DNA of 64,000 nt from Leptospira ainlahdjerensis. Its GTDB lineage: Bacteria > Spirochaetota > Leptospiria > Leptospirales > Leptospiraceae. A model generated the notes under the pieces. That model saw nothing but the letters and a program-made list of their open reading frames with translations, did not search any database and was not told the origin of the DNA. The DNA lies in NCBI RefSeq assembly GCF_016919175.1, contig NZ_JAFFPU010000075.1:248001-312000 (forward strand). Reading direction: 5' to 3'. Shown here in pieces: positions 9,227 to 25,087 of this stretch (its first letter is position 1; every line of letters begins with the position of its first letter). A program made the translations under genes and the position numbers.

Positions 9227-9460
9227 TAGGAGTTCCTACTTTTTTCTCGAAAAACGAAATCGAAGTTTAAAGAAAGAATTCTCCAGGCTTGAGCGATGAA
9301 AAGAAACAATCCGCTTCGTTCGATAGGAGTTCCTACTTTTCCAAATCAAAGCCGAGCGCTTTTCTTAGGTTCCGTTCGATAGGAGTTCCTACCTTTGCTC
9401 GAAAAACGGCGAATCCTGCCGAACAATCGGGATCCACTTCTAAAATGCGGGAGTTCCTAC
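9227..9460. repeat. Cluster of four GGAGTTCCTAC elements
   Basis: Four copies of the dispersed element within 234 bases, all in the same orientation, with start-to-start distances of about 97, 56 and 69 bases. The copies at 9324 and 9380 share at least eight bases of upstream flank, so the unit is longer than the core. The core is nearly self-complementary (TAGGA-GT-TCCTA). Confidence 0.8.
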
Positions 9461-9605
9461 AAAAATCCCTCTAAAAGGGAAGATTTTTCTTGTACTTTTT
9501 CCGGTATCTACGAATCTCCGTTTGCAGCCTCTCAAAAAGGAATTTACGAGATTCTTCTTTTGCATAGAATGCGACATAATAAAATTATATGAGCTTGAGT
9601 TGGAT

Positions 9606-10709
<1,104 letters not shown>

Positions 10710-10740
10710 CGCAAACGTTTAGTTTCCCCAAAAAACCAAA

Positions 10741-10786
10741 AGAAGGAGTTCCTACTTTCCAAAAAGTAGGAACTCCTTCTTTTTTA
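10741..10786 (+). terminator. Strong terminator built from two repeat elements
   Basis: A perfect 18-bp stem (10741-10758 with 10763-10780) with a CCAA loop, followed by six or more T residues. Each arm contains one copy of the dispersed element, in opposite orientations (GGAGTTCCTAC then GTAGGAACTCC). It follows the DegT-like gene by about 30 bases. Confidence 0.9.
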
Positions 10787-10964
10787 CTTTCTCAGCTCCG
10801 TTCTTTACTACAGAAATATTTTCCAACACTCTTCTTGAATTGTTTTTTATTGCAAACTAACCTTTCTCATCCTGGACTCGAATTCTAAATTTTCTCTACA
10901 GATAAATTGATAGTGATTTCCTTTTTAAGAAGGAAGTCGGTATCTGGTAGATACACTGAGGTAA

Positions 10965-14288
<3,324 letters not shown>

Positions 14289-14302
14289 CATTCAGAAAAT
14301 AG

Positions 14303-14334
14303 AATGGAGAATCCGATCAAAAACGGATTCTCCA
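14303..14334. terminator. Hairpin between convergent genes
   Basis: A perfect 12-bp stem (ATGGAGAATCCG 14303-14314 with 14323-14334) with an eight-base A-rich loop. It sits just after the RND gene and overlaps the last codons of the convergent exported-protein gene. There is no T-run, so it is a weaker terminator candidate. Confidence 0.5.
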
Positions 14335-15213
14335 TCGTAATTCCCAACGACTCAAACTACTACCGGGAAAAGCGGCTTGTGGCAGCATAGGAATATTATT
14401 TTTTTCCGGAGAATCCGGGACTGCCGGAGCCGCCGGGTTTTGGGAAGAATCGGGCGTTACTTGGATCTCGATCGATTCTTTCTTTTCTTCCGGAACCTTT
14501 GAGAAAAAATTCCAAGGTCTTCCGAACAACCAGGCATCGATCAAATTGAACGTATAGATCGTCAGAAAAAGAACCAAGGCGCCGGAGGCCTGAATCCCCG
14601 TCTGAAATCTTCGATTCCTGATTTCATTTGCATACAAAAAGGCTGACGAGATCAAACCCGGATCACCGCTCGCCGCGGTGAAAAGAGAAAGTTGATTTGT
14701 ATCGTTCAATTCCTGAGTTTCTTTTTTATACTTTGAATCGGCTTGAAACCAGTAGAGAAAAGTTAGCCCCGCAGAGACGGAAAAAAAATATCCTCTTTCA
14801 AAATCGCCTCTGTAAAATTGTCCCAAACCCGGAAGAATAGCACTTCTCCAAAGAGAAGATTTCGCAAGTTCTTGATTTTTTTGAACTTCTTCTTTTTTTA
14901 AGAATACTTCGGACTCTTTTTGTGTGAGCGATTTTTTGAGAAAATCGATTTCGCCGATCATTCGATCCTTTTCACGCAATTGATTTCGAACGTAGATTTC
15001 CTCGTCTTCGTTAAACGAAATTCGAGAGATCTTTTTCTTTTCCACCTCCCAAGTTTCCTTTTCGTTGGAAACGGTGACCTTTTCCATATCCTGATTGAGC
15101 ACTTATACAAAGATGACTCGACCGTCTTTGAAGTAGATGATATCGGCAAAGAGGGAAACATTCAAAAATAAGAATGTCATTGGTATCCAATAAATAATTT
15201 TTATTCGCATCAT
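14317..15213 (-). pseudogene. Exported membrane protein gene with ochre stop
   Basis: The main open part (GTG at 15102 to 14317, 261 residues) has a charged N-terminal region, a coiled-coil segment, and a membrane part with ILPGLGQFYRGDFERGYFF, as in DUF5683-like proteins, followed by more hydrophobic helices and a Pro/Ala/Ser-rich tail. Directly upstream and in the same frame there are 35 further codons from an ATG at 15210 (or 15213). They encode a good signal peptide (MRIKIIYWIPMTFLFLN, then SLFA) and IIYFKDGRVIFV, which fits the usual start of such Leptospira proteins. The two parts are separated only by a TAA at 15103-15105. The intact gene would therefore be 14317-15213, with a single nonsense codon removing the signal peptide. 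A restart at the GTG would give a protein without its export signal. Function unknown. Confidence 0.7.
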
Positions 15214-15834
15214 AGTTTAAACTTTTCTAAAGAACAATCCGCATCGAAAGAAAATCGAAATTCTTTTTCGTTTTCGATCCGGCTGCATACAAAATCGATC
15301 TAAAAAACGAATACGGTCAATTTGATTTTAAGAATTCCTTACGATTTTAAGAGACAATATTCTCTTTGTAAGACTTAAGGAGGATCAAGAGGAAGTATTT
15401 TTAAAACCGCGTTTTCACTTACGATTTTAAGGGAAAAGTCTTCCTGGACTGAATTTTTCGACTTGCCGTTTCGCCTAAAAAACCGACAAAAATCGAGTTA
15501 CTTCGAAAAAGGGCGCCTGCCTGAACTGATAAATCATAAGAAAAAACTTCCTATCGAAATCAAAATCGGAAACTGATTTAGCTCGTCGAAATCGGTAATG
15601 TTCCGTTTTGAAAAACTCAAATTTGATTCTTTAAAATGCGGAGTCGGATTCTATTTTCCTCCCGAGAAACGCCGTCGGATCCGATTCTAAAAGTAAGATG
15701 TCAAGTATGACAAAGACATCAAGATATATGTTATTTTTTGAAATCACCTTTTTGTGTTAGAATATAAACCGTAGATACGTTCAAAACTTCCTCGTCCAAT
15801 GAAAGAGGAATTTCAAAGGTAAGGGATTTAAAAA
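15214..15834. other. Intergenic region
   Basis: About 620 AT-rich bases between divergent genes. No gene is supported. A 14-base direct repeat, CTTACGATTTTAAG, occurs at 15338-15351 and 15418-15431, 80 bases apart. It is partly self-complementary and could be a regulatory site. The promoter of the histidine kinase gene must lie in the right part. Confidence 0.5.
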
Positions 15835-18147
15835 TTGAATCCAAAAAATTCAACGATTATAGGAAACGTATTCTCTCCCGAATCATCGGAGATATTGGAT
15901 CATCTGCCGATCTTGATCTGTAAATTTCTTCCAGATACGACTCTAACTTACATCAACCAAAGTTGCTGCATTACTTTTGGAAAAACCAAACAACAACTCT
16001 ACGCGGCTCGGTGGATAAATTTTCTTTCGGAACCAGCCAGAAACAAAATTTATGAAATACTAAAGAAAGTAAAAAATACGTTAACTCCCGAGTCTCATTC
16101 TTACAAAATTCGAAACGTGGAAGGAATTTTCTTAAACGTAGAATGGAAAGTATATCCTGTGATCGACACACACAATCAGTTTCAGGGATATCTCGCGGTC
16201 GGCACCGATAAGACCAAGGAAGTCACCGCAGAATCCAACGTAAAAGAAAAAGAGGATCTGCTCAAGAAGGTTTTGGGAACGATCGACGACCTGATCTGGT
16301 CCGCCGACGCAAAGCAAAACATTCCGCTTTTTGTAAGCGAAGCGGCTCGTAAGATCTATGGAGTGGATCCTGAAGAATTCGCCAAGGACAACGGACTGTG
16401 GGCGCGAATGGCCCATCCCGAAGACCAGAATATCATTCAGCACAAACTGCAAGAGTTAAGTTCCGGAACTCGTTTTGTGGAAGTGGAATACAGAGTTGTT
16501 AAGCGAAACGGGGAGATCATCCACCTCTGCGATCGTTCTTGGGTCGTATTGGACGAAGAAGGAAAGCCTGACCGGTTTGAAGGAATCGCGAGAGACATCA
16601 CTCGAGAAAAACAACTTCAAGGAGAGATGGAAAAAATACGTTCCACAATTCATTCCATCATAGGGAATACGAACGATCCGATCTGGTCCGTGGATAAAAA
16701 CTATCGCCTCACATACTTTAACGAAGCGATGCGAAAACGTTATGAAAAACTTTCCGGAATCCAGATCGAAAAGGGAATGTCTTTAGAGGAAATTGCTCCC
16801 AACCCAGAACAGAGCGGTTTATTCAGAAAATTATTCGAACGAGCGTTTCAAAACGAACAATTCATACACGACCACGAAATGGATGGGAGAATTTTAGAAT
16901 TATCCTTCAATCCGATCAAAAAGGAAGAAGAGATCGCGGGCGTCGCCGTATTTTGCAAGGACATAACTGATCGAATGGCGATGGCGGAAAAACTGGCGAG
17001 GTCGGAAGCCAATCTAAGAATTTTGATCGAAAACACGGAGGACTCCATTCTTTCCATAGACAGGGAATATAAGATTCTTGTAATAAATCGTTCGTTCCAA
17101 AAATTGATTCATCAACTATACGATATCGATCTTAAAGCGGGAGAGAATATCGTCGAACAATTCGATTCCGAAATGAGCAAATATTGGAAAGACATCTACA
17201 AAGAAACCTTTTCGGGAAAATCGATCCGCAGGGAGCTGGAAATAAAAATCGAAAACGAAACTTCTAATCATTATGAAATTCTAACTTATCCGATTCTAAG
17301 CGATTCCGTTTCGTCGAATCTTCGATTTCAAAAAGAAGAAATTCCGCGGATATCAGACGTCATGTTCGACGGACATTCTTTCCGGGAAGGAACCGTATCC
17401 GGGGCAACGGTCTATATCAGGGACATCACCGAAAGAAAAATTTATGAACAAAAAACGATCAATAGTATCAAAACCAAGGATCGTCTTCTTGCCGCCGTCG
17501 CCCATGATCTCAAAAACCCGATCAGTGGAATTCTAAGTCTGACAGAGTTTATAAAGGACCAAACGACAGATCAGAACAATATAGAATTGCTCAACATGAT
17601 GCTTCGAGCCGGAAGCAAATCTCTCAATATCATCCAGGAACTCCTGCAGATCGCAGAGATGGGAAACGAAAGTTATCGATTAAAATTAGAAAAAGCGAAT
17701 CTCAACCATCTTGTGGAAGCGTTGGTCAAACAAAACGTGACTGAAGCCGAAAAAAACGGAATCAAGTTGTACACAAACCTCGGAACAGATCCGATTCCTG
17801 TTCAGATAGAGTTGCTCAAATTTCAGAGAGTGCTGGAAAATCTAATTTCAAATTCTCTAAAGTTTACAAAGGAAGGAGGAGAAATTCTTATACGTTCTTA
17901 TGTTGAAAACAACAATGCAATCATAGAAGTGGAAGATTCCGGAATCGGAATTCCGATCGGTTTACAACCGCTTATCTTCGAACAGTTCACAAGGGCGAAA
18001 CGTCAAGGACTCAAAGGAGAAGAAACAACCGGATTAGGAATGTCGATTGTAAAGGTGATCGTTGAACTTCACAAAGGAAAGATTCGAATGGAAAGTCAAG
18101 AAGGAGTTGGAACAAAATTTATCATAGAACTTCCACTCGATCTATAA
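15835..18147 (+). CDS. Multi-PAS sensor histidine kinase
   Basis: A 770-residue cytoplasmic histidine kinase with no membrane segments. It has about four PAS domains in the first 540 residues (starting near 14, 140, 265 and 390), each closed by a PAC-type motif such as FEGIARDITREKQ or GVAVFCKDITDRM. The kinase core follows: H-box VAHDLKNPISG with His557, N-box NLISNSLKFT, G1 VEDSGIGIP, F-box FEQFTRAKR and G2 GLGMSIVKVIV. There is no receiver domain, so a separate response regulator must exist; none is adjacent. The start is a TTG with an AAGG/AAGGG Shine-Dalgarno just upstream. The signal is likely a soluble ligand or redox cue sensed by a PAS domain, but no cofactor motif is decisive. Confidence 0.9.
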   Translation: MNPKNSTIIGNVFSPESSEILDHLPILICKFLPDTTLTYINQSCCITFGKTKQQLYAARWINFLSEPARNKIYEILKKVKNTLTPESHSYKIRNVEGIFLNVEWKVYPVIDTHNQFQGYLAVGTDKTKEVTAESNVKEKEDLLKKVLGTIDDLIWSADAKQNIPLFVSEAARKIYGVDPEEFAKDNGLWARMAHPEDQNIIQHKLQELSSGTRFVEVEYRVVKRNGEIIHLCDRSWVVLDEEGKPDRFEGIARDITREKQLQGEMEKIRSTIHSIIGNTNDPIWSVDKNYRLTYFNEAMRKRYEKLSGIQIEKGMSLEEIAPNPEQSGLFRKLFERAFQNEQFIHDHEMDGRILELSFNPIKKEEEIAGVAVFCKDITDRMAMAEKLARSEANLRILIENTEDSILSIDREYKILVINRSFQKLIHQLYDIDLKAGENIVEQFDSEMSKYWKDIYKETFSGKSIRRELEIKIENETSNHYEILTYPILSDSVSSNLRFQKEEIPRISDVMFDGHSFREGTVSGATVYIRDITERKIYEQKTINSIKTKDRLLAAVAHDLKNPISGILSLTEFIKDQTTDQNNIELLNMMLRAGSKSLNIIQELLQIAEMGNESYRLKLEKANLNHLVEALVKQNVTEAEKNGIKLYTNLGTDPIPVQIELLKFQRVLENLISNSLKFTKEGGEILIRSYVENNNAIIEVEDSGIGIPIGLQPLIFEQFTRAKRQGLKGEETTGLGMSIVKVIVELHKGKIRMESQEGVGTKFIIELPLDL

Positions 18148-18316
18148 AGTGCAAAGATACGAACTACAAAAAGCCACCGCCTCCATAAATAGTTTTAATT
18201 CCAAATTAATTTATTCCCCATTTCCAAAAATAAAGTTTGATCCAAAACTATCTAGACCAAATTTTGGAAAGCAGTAAAACGAGAAAAAAATTTAGATTCA
18301 ATCAAAGAGGACTCTT

Positions 18317-19117
18317 ATGAAATTAGCAAAGGAAATCATCACAGTAAAAGATTTTAAAATCGGAGTTTTGAAATTAGTACCGGACGGTCCGATGACCTTG
18401 ACTCTTTCTCTGATGCAGGAACTGGATTCCATCCTAAAAGAATTCACCTTAGATCAAGATATCAGGGCCGGAATTATTGCAGGCCCGGACGGAGATTTCT
18501 GTGTGGGTTTGGATCCGGATGCGATCTTAAATACGAATGAAGAAGGGATCGGAAAAATTATGACCGGAGTTTTCGATATGTTCGCATCTCTGATCAGCTT
18601 TCCAAAACCTTTGATCTCCGAAGTCGGCGGGAACGCGGTCGGCGGAGGGGCAATCATCGCATATACTTGCGACTACAGATACATGGTGGACGGAAAAGGA
18701 AGAATCGGATTCGCGGAACCGTTAGTCGGCCTTCCGTTATCATCTTCACTGGTCATTCGTCTAAGACAAACGATGTTACCTTCGGCGGCGGCGGAAGCTG
18801 CTTTGGAAGGAGCGCTCTACAAACCTGCGGAAGCGGTACAAAACGGATTGTTAACCGAAGTGGGCGCTTCCTTGGAAGAGCTGAGAAAAAAATCTTTAAG
18901 CAAGATCAGCGTTCTCAACAGAGTTCCGGCCTCCGCGACTCAAGAAACCAAAAGATCTCTCAATCGGGAAGCATACGAAGCTGCGAAGGCGGCGCCGAAA
19001 CAACTCGCGAATCTTTTCAAAGATCAACCGAGTATGGTTAAAAATCTTATGGAAGCGATGAAGGCTAACAAAGAAAGAAGAAGACCCGTTCTGACGCACG
19101 AAACCAATTACCAATAA
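18317..19117 (+). CDS. Enoyl-CoA hydratase/isomerase superfamily protein
   Basis: A 266-residue crotonase-fold protein. The oxyanion-hole segment FCVGLDPDAIL and the glycine-rich GGNAVGGGAIIAYTCDYRYM are recognisable, followed by GRIGFAEPLVGLPLSSSLV. In classical hydratases two glutamates lie at GGGC-E-L and at the P-E of the FxxPE motif; here both positions seem to be non-acidic (Ile and Leu), so ordinary hydration of 2-enoyl-CoA is doubtful. The superfamily also includes isomerases, hydrolases and decarboxylases. An AGAGGA Shine-Dalgarno lies before the ATG. It follows the histidine kinase on the same strand after 170 bases, but probably has its own promoter. Confidence 0.8.
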   Translation: MKLAKEIITVKDFKIGVLKLVPDGPMTLTLSLMQELDSILKEFTLDQDIRAGIIAGPDGDFCVGLDPDAILNTNEEGIGKIMTGVFDMFASLISFPKPLISEVGGNAVGGGAIIAYTCDYRYMVDGKGRIGFAEPLVGLPLSSSLVIRLRQTMLPSAAAEAALEGALYKPAEAVQNGLLTEVGASLEELRKKSLSKISVLNRVPASATQETKRSLNREAYEAAKAAPKQLANLFKDQPSMVKNLMEAMKANKERRRPVLTHETNYQ

Positions 19118-19142
19118 ATTTCTGTAGCTTTTTTGGACGGTG

Positions 19143-19162
19143 CCCGCGCTAAAACGCGCGGG
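19143..19162. repeat. GC-rich hairpin
   Basis: CCCGCGC and GCGCGGG arms around a TAAAAC loop, in an AT-rich background between the convergent crotonase and DUF3052 genes. There is no T-run. Its composition resembles the GCCCGCGCGAGTTTTAC part of the large composite repeat at 45 kb, so it may be a remnant of that element. Confidence 0.5.
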
Positions 19163-19259
19163 ACCGGGCATGTTCCGGATTCTTCCTCATTCATTTTTCG
19201 AAAAGGCGGGCCGCTCCGGTTGATTGATCCGTAGAGAACGAAATCGTGAGTTCAGAAAA

Positions 19260-19664
19260 TTATGTTTTTCTTCTATAGAATTTGAGACCGGACCAGATTT
19301 CGGAGACGGCGCAGACTTTAACGTCCACGATTCCCAATTTCAATCCCATAGCCCGAATCACATTTTCGTTCAAGTCCGTGGGAATTTTAGAAGAACCCTT
19401 TGGCCAAGAAATCCAGATCATTCCTTTTTCGGCGAGATAATCTACCAATTTCAAAAATAGTTTTTGAAGTTCCTTGGATTCTTTTGTAAAAATATGCAGA
19501 TAATCCTGAGAACCCTTTAGAGAATTTGCGAGTTCGACTTGAGAAAGATAACCTTCAAGGTCCTTACGAATTTCTTCCGGAAGGTCCTTGAAATAAACCT
19601 TCATTCCCGGTTTGAGACCGAGCTTATCCCCAAGCGGTTTACCAGAATATCCGGCCATGATCAT
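19260..19664 (-). CDS. DUF3052 family protein
   Basis: A 134-residue protein that begins (M)AGYSGKPLGDKLGLKPGMKVYF, the typical opening of DUF3052, and continues with an alpha/beta pattern including MIWISWPKGSSKIPTDLNENVIR. The function of the family is unknown; it is soluble. Its ATG overlaps the stop codon of the upstream SRPBCC gene by four bases (ATGA), so translation is coupled. The two are probably in one operon downstream of a MarR gene. Confidence 0.8.
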   Translation of the reverse strand: MIMAGYSGKPLGDKLGLKPGMKVYFKDLPEEIRKDLEGYLSQVELANSLKGSQDYLHIFTKESKELQKLFLKLVDYLAEKGMIWISWPKGSSKIPTDLNENVIRAMGLKLGIVDVKVCAVSEIWSGLKFYRRKT

Positions 19665-20167
19665 TTCTCCGTTTTCAAAATTTCTTTTTCCATAAAATCC
19701 AGATAAGACCGAATTGTCGCCGTGTGACCGAAAACAAATTTAGAAAAGAATCTGAAAACGGGTGAAAAGACCTTTCCATTCTCGGTAATTTTAAGTCTGG
19801 TGCCGTTAGGTACGGAACTCAGCACAAACGTCCAAGAACCCCCGAACGGTTTGTCTTCGTCCATGATCTTGGATTCGACGAGTTCATTCTTACGATCCTG
19901 AACGAAGGAATACGTCATTACCTCGTTATGCGAATCGGTTTCTTTCCAAGAGGAAGAAGAGATCACTTCGATTTTTTTTAGATTCGGTCTCCAAGACGGA
20001 TATTCTTTGAAATTATGAATGAGTGAATAAATACGATCCGGAGACGCGGCAAAAGACCGTTCCAACGAAGAGGAATGTTCGATCGGGAGAATCGCTCCAA
20101 TGCCGTAGATACCTATAGCCAAGAGGATCAAAAAACAAATCGTGTAAATAAGAATCGTATACATCAT
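19661..20167 (-). CDS. SRPBCC/polyketide-cyclase-like membrane-anchored protein
   Basis: A 168-residue protein with one N-terminal membrane helix (about residues 3-24) and a SRPBCC (START-like) domain: SFAASPDRIYSLIHNFKEYPSWRPNLKKIEV, then GSWTFVLSSVPNGTRLKITENGKVF. SRPBCC domains bind hydrophobic ligands in a deep pocket. ATG at 20167 was chosen because AGAAGG lies eight bases upstream. The gene overlaps the DUF3052 gene by four bases. The upstream MarR gene (20224-20700) is only about 60 bases away and may control it. Confidence 0.75.
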   Translation of the reverse strand: MMYTILIYTICFLILLAIGIYGIGAILPIEHSSSLERSFAASPDRIYSLIHNFKEYPSWRPNLKKIEVISSSSWKETDSHNEVMTYSFVQDRKNELVESKIMDEDKPFGGSWTFVLSSVPNGTRLKITENGKVFSPVFRFFSKFVFGHTATIRSYLDFMEKEILKTEK

Positions 20168-20223
20168 AAGCAAAACCTTCTAATATTTTATAAATTGAAT
20201 ATTCTATTTTTAAAGAATATCGT

Positions 20224-20700
20224 TCACTTTCTTTTGGACCAGGATCGGGAAAGACTTTTGTTTTTCATCTCCAATTCCGCAGCAAAAGCGAGCAAGCCTA
20301 GACCTTTTACTGCGGCTTCCTGTTCCTCCTTGCTCAATCGTTTGAGCAGATTTTTGACCAAGGCGGGATCTAAAACCGATTTTTTACTTTTTATACGTTC
20401 CCCCGATTTTGTTAAACGAATCAGAGTTCCCCTTCCGTCCTTTGGATTTTTTTCCTTCAGAAGATATCCCAGAATTTCCAGACGGGATACGGTAATCGAC
20501 ATCGTAGAAGGAGTTACACCCATGTGGAGTGCGAGATCAAAAAGACTTACGGGTTCGTCTCCGTCGAGATGATCCAAAATACTCGCCTGATTTGCGGTTA
20601 ACAGTTGTTTGGTTTTCGGATCCTTGATGTGTCTCGTATGACAAGCAAAAAAGATTCTCGGATAAAATTCAAGAATCTGACTTACAAAATCCGTCGCCAT
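20224..20700 (-). CDS. MarR family transcriptional regulator
   Basis: A 158-residue MarR-type winged-helix protein. The HTH and wing are clear: LTANQASILDHLDGDEPVSLFDLALHMGVTPSTMSITVSRLEILGYL, then KNPKDGRGTLIRLTKSG, with the Asp-x-Arg of the MarR wing. The C-terminal part is helical and forms the dimer interface. A 19-bp perfect palindrome lies 22 bases before its start (20723-20741), so autoregulation is likely. The downstream SRPBCC and DUF3052 genes on the same strand are candidate targets. It is distinct from the MarR gene at 5998. Confidence 0.88.
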   Translation of the reverse strand: MATDFVSQILEFYPRIFFACHTRHIKDPKTKQLLTANQASILDHLDGDEPVSLFDLALHMGVTPSTMSITVSRLEILGYLLKEKNPKDGRGTLIRLTKSGERIKSKKSVLDPALVKNLLKRLSKEEQEAAVKGLGLLAFAAELEMKNKSLSRSWSKRK

Positions 20701-20722
20701 TCACCAGGATAAACATATTTAG

Positions 20723-20741
20723 TTTGATTAGTCAAATCAAA
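20723..20741. promoter_or_regulatory. MarR-type operator palindrome
   Basis: TTTGATT-AGTCA-AATCAAA: perfect seven-base arms with a five-base centre, directly upstream of the 20224-20700 MarR gene. The size and position are typical of a MarR autoregulatory site. Confidence 0.7.
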
Positions 20742-21175
20742 TTATTATAAATTATGGCCTAAAAAAAGAATTAATAAATAAAGCAGCTTTATCCAATCCG
20801 AAAAAAGAACAAGTCCCAAAACCTGAAATAACGTTTTCAGGCCTCGCCGGAATTGTAAAAACCGCTGGAGTTCCCGCAGATTCTGTTCCTGAGGCGGCTT
20901 ATCAATTTCCGAACAGATCTGTACCGTTAGATTCTTATAGGAGTTCCTACATTTTGAAGGCCTTTCTAAAAGCTCCAGACAATCCACTGAAGAACTCTAA
21001 GTCGAAGCTGAAACCTGAATGAGTGAAAAACAGATTTATAATAAGACCCGGTTCCTAAAACTGATTCAAAAAATATCAGGAGGAAGAATATAAGTAAAAT
21101 TCAATATTTATTTCAGTCACATTGACTTTACCGTAATACCAAATGACAGGAGAATTTCCGTTATGGAAGATTGGC
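20742..21175. other. Intergenic region
   Basis: No supported gene. An 80-codon frame on the minus strand lacks a Shine-Dalgarno and reads through one AGGAGTTCCTAC element (20939-20950), so it was not accepted. Confidence 0.5.
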
Positions 21176-23515
<2,340 letters not shown>

Positions 23516-23587
23516 GAATCCAGGAAAATCGTTTCCTTCCTATCGACAACTGAAAAGAACCCCGTTAGAACTGTGAATTTTTAACAA

Positions 23588-24517
23588 ATGAAATTTTTTT
23601 CTCTTTCCAAAGGATCGTTTCCGGTTATAACACGTTTCGCTATGTCATGGAGTAATTCTTACAATCTACAGGATGATACCTTCGCAGGAAGCGGCGGATC
23701 AAAAATCTTTTATCGCACCTATCAGCCCAAGGAAGGGAGAAAGGGAAACCGGGTTCTTGTGGTTCAGCACGGAATCGGAGAACACAGCGGCCGTTATGAA
23801 TTTTTAGTGGAAGCCCTCGCCGGAACCGGAACCGCTCTTTACTTGATCGATTCTCGCGGTCATGGACGATCGGAAGGAAAACGAGGCGCAGTGGATTCTT
23901 TTTCGGATTTTCTTTCCGACTTAGACAAACTCATCGCGATCGCTAAAGAAAAGGAAAAGGTTTCCAAGGTAACTCTTTTGGGACATTCCATGGGAGCGGC
24001 CATCGTCACTCTTTACGCCGAGGAAGGAACCAATCAGGGAAATCTCAATACGTTGGTAGTTTCCGCGCTTCCGATCCGAGCTAAAATGGATTTCAGTCTG
24101 AAGATTAAAAAAGGAATCGCACCTTTCATTTCGGAAATTCTACCGAATCTTACTTTGCCAACCGGGTTAGATGTAAATGCTCTTAGTCGCGACAAAGCGG
24201 TGGTGGAAGCCTACAAAAAAGATCCATTGGTTCACGGAATGGCTTCGAGTTATCTTGGAAATATGCTTCTCAATTCGGAAACCCCGATCCTTGGAAACGC
24301 GGGAAAAATTAAAATTCCGATCTACATCTTTCATGGAAAAGAGGATGCGATCGCCATTTATACCGGAAGCGAAGCCTTCTTTCAAGCGGTCGGCTCTTCC
24401 GATAAAACTTTGAAAATTTACGACGGTCTTTATCACGAAACGATGAACGAACGTTTAGAAGATAGAACCAGAGTTCTTACCGATCTCAAGAACTGGCTCG
24501 AGGCACACTCCAGCTAA
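23588..24517 (+). CDS. Alpha/beta hydrolase, monoacylglycerol lipase-like
   Basis: A serine hydrolase of the lysophospholipase/monoacylglycerol lipase group (Hydrolase_4). Motifs: oxyanion-hole QHGIGEHSGRY, DSRGHGRSEGKRG, nucleophile elbow LLGHSMGAA, a late Asp in HGKEDAIA and a His in YDGLYHETMNE. It would release fatty acids from acylglycerols or lysophospholipids. Two starts are possible: 23588 (309 residues, adding a short hydrophobic-basic leader) or the ATG at 23642 (MSWSNSYNLQ, 291 residues, closer to the usual family length). Neither has a strong Shine-Dalgarno. There is no clear signal peptide, so it is probably cytoplasmic. A terminator follows directly. Confidence 0.87.
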   Translation: MKFFSLSKGSFPVITRFAMSWSNSYNLQDDTFAGSGGSKIFYRTYQPKEGRKGNRVLVVQHGIGEHSGRYEFLVEALAGTGTALYLIDSRGHGRSEGKRGAVDSFSDFLSDLDKLIAIAKEKEKVSKVTLLGHSMGAAIVTLYAEEGTNQGNLNTLVVSALPIRAKMDFSLKIKKGIAPFISEILPNLTLPTGLDVNALSRDKAVVEAYKKDPLVHGMASSYLGNMLLNSETPILGNAGKIKIPIYIFHGKEDAIAIYTGSEAFFQAVGSSDKTLKIYDGLYHETMNERLEDRTRVLTDLKNWLEAHSS

Positions 24518-24520
24518 CAG

Positions 24521-24543
24521 ACAGAACGTTTGTTCTGTTTTTT
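24521..24543 (+). terminator. Hairpin terminator
   Basis: ACAGAAC and GTTCTGT arms around a GTTT loop, followed by a run of T residues, three bases after the alpha/beta hydrolase stop codon. Confidence 0.75.
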
Positions 24544-24633
24544 CATAAAAAAATCATCGACCGGATTCTTCTTTTCTGGTAACATTGAATCCGGTCGAAA
24601 GCCCTTTTTAAAAACAATTCTCAGGAACTTTAT

Positions 24634-25086
<453 letters not shown>

Positions 25087-25087
25087 T

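Larger units (their letters stand above)
9103..9605. other. Intergenic region with four repeat copies
   Basis: No supported gene in about 500 bases. It holds the terminator of the preceding gene and then four same-direction copies of the (A)GGAGTTCCTAC element at 9227-9240, 9324-9336, 9380-9392 and 9449-9460. Two of them share the longer context CGTTCGATAGGAGTTCCTAC. Confidence 0.65.

Noticed and set aside
9227..9460. CRISPR array reading of the four regularly placed repeats
   Set aside because: The repeats are only 11-20 bases, the spacing is uneven (56-97), and there are no cas genes.
20723..20736. LexA (SOS) box reading of TTTGATTAGTCAAA
   Set aside because: As I recall the Leptospira LexA site has a five-base spacer between TTTG and CAAA; here it is six, and the wider 19-bp palindrome fits the adjacent MarR gene better.
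20745..20987. An 80-codon minus-strand frame
   Set aside because: No Shine-Dalgarno, no family, and it reads through a copy of the dispersed element.
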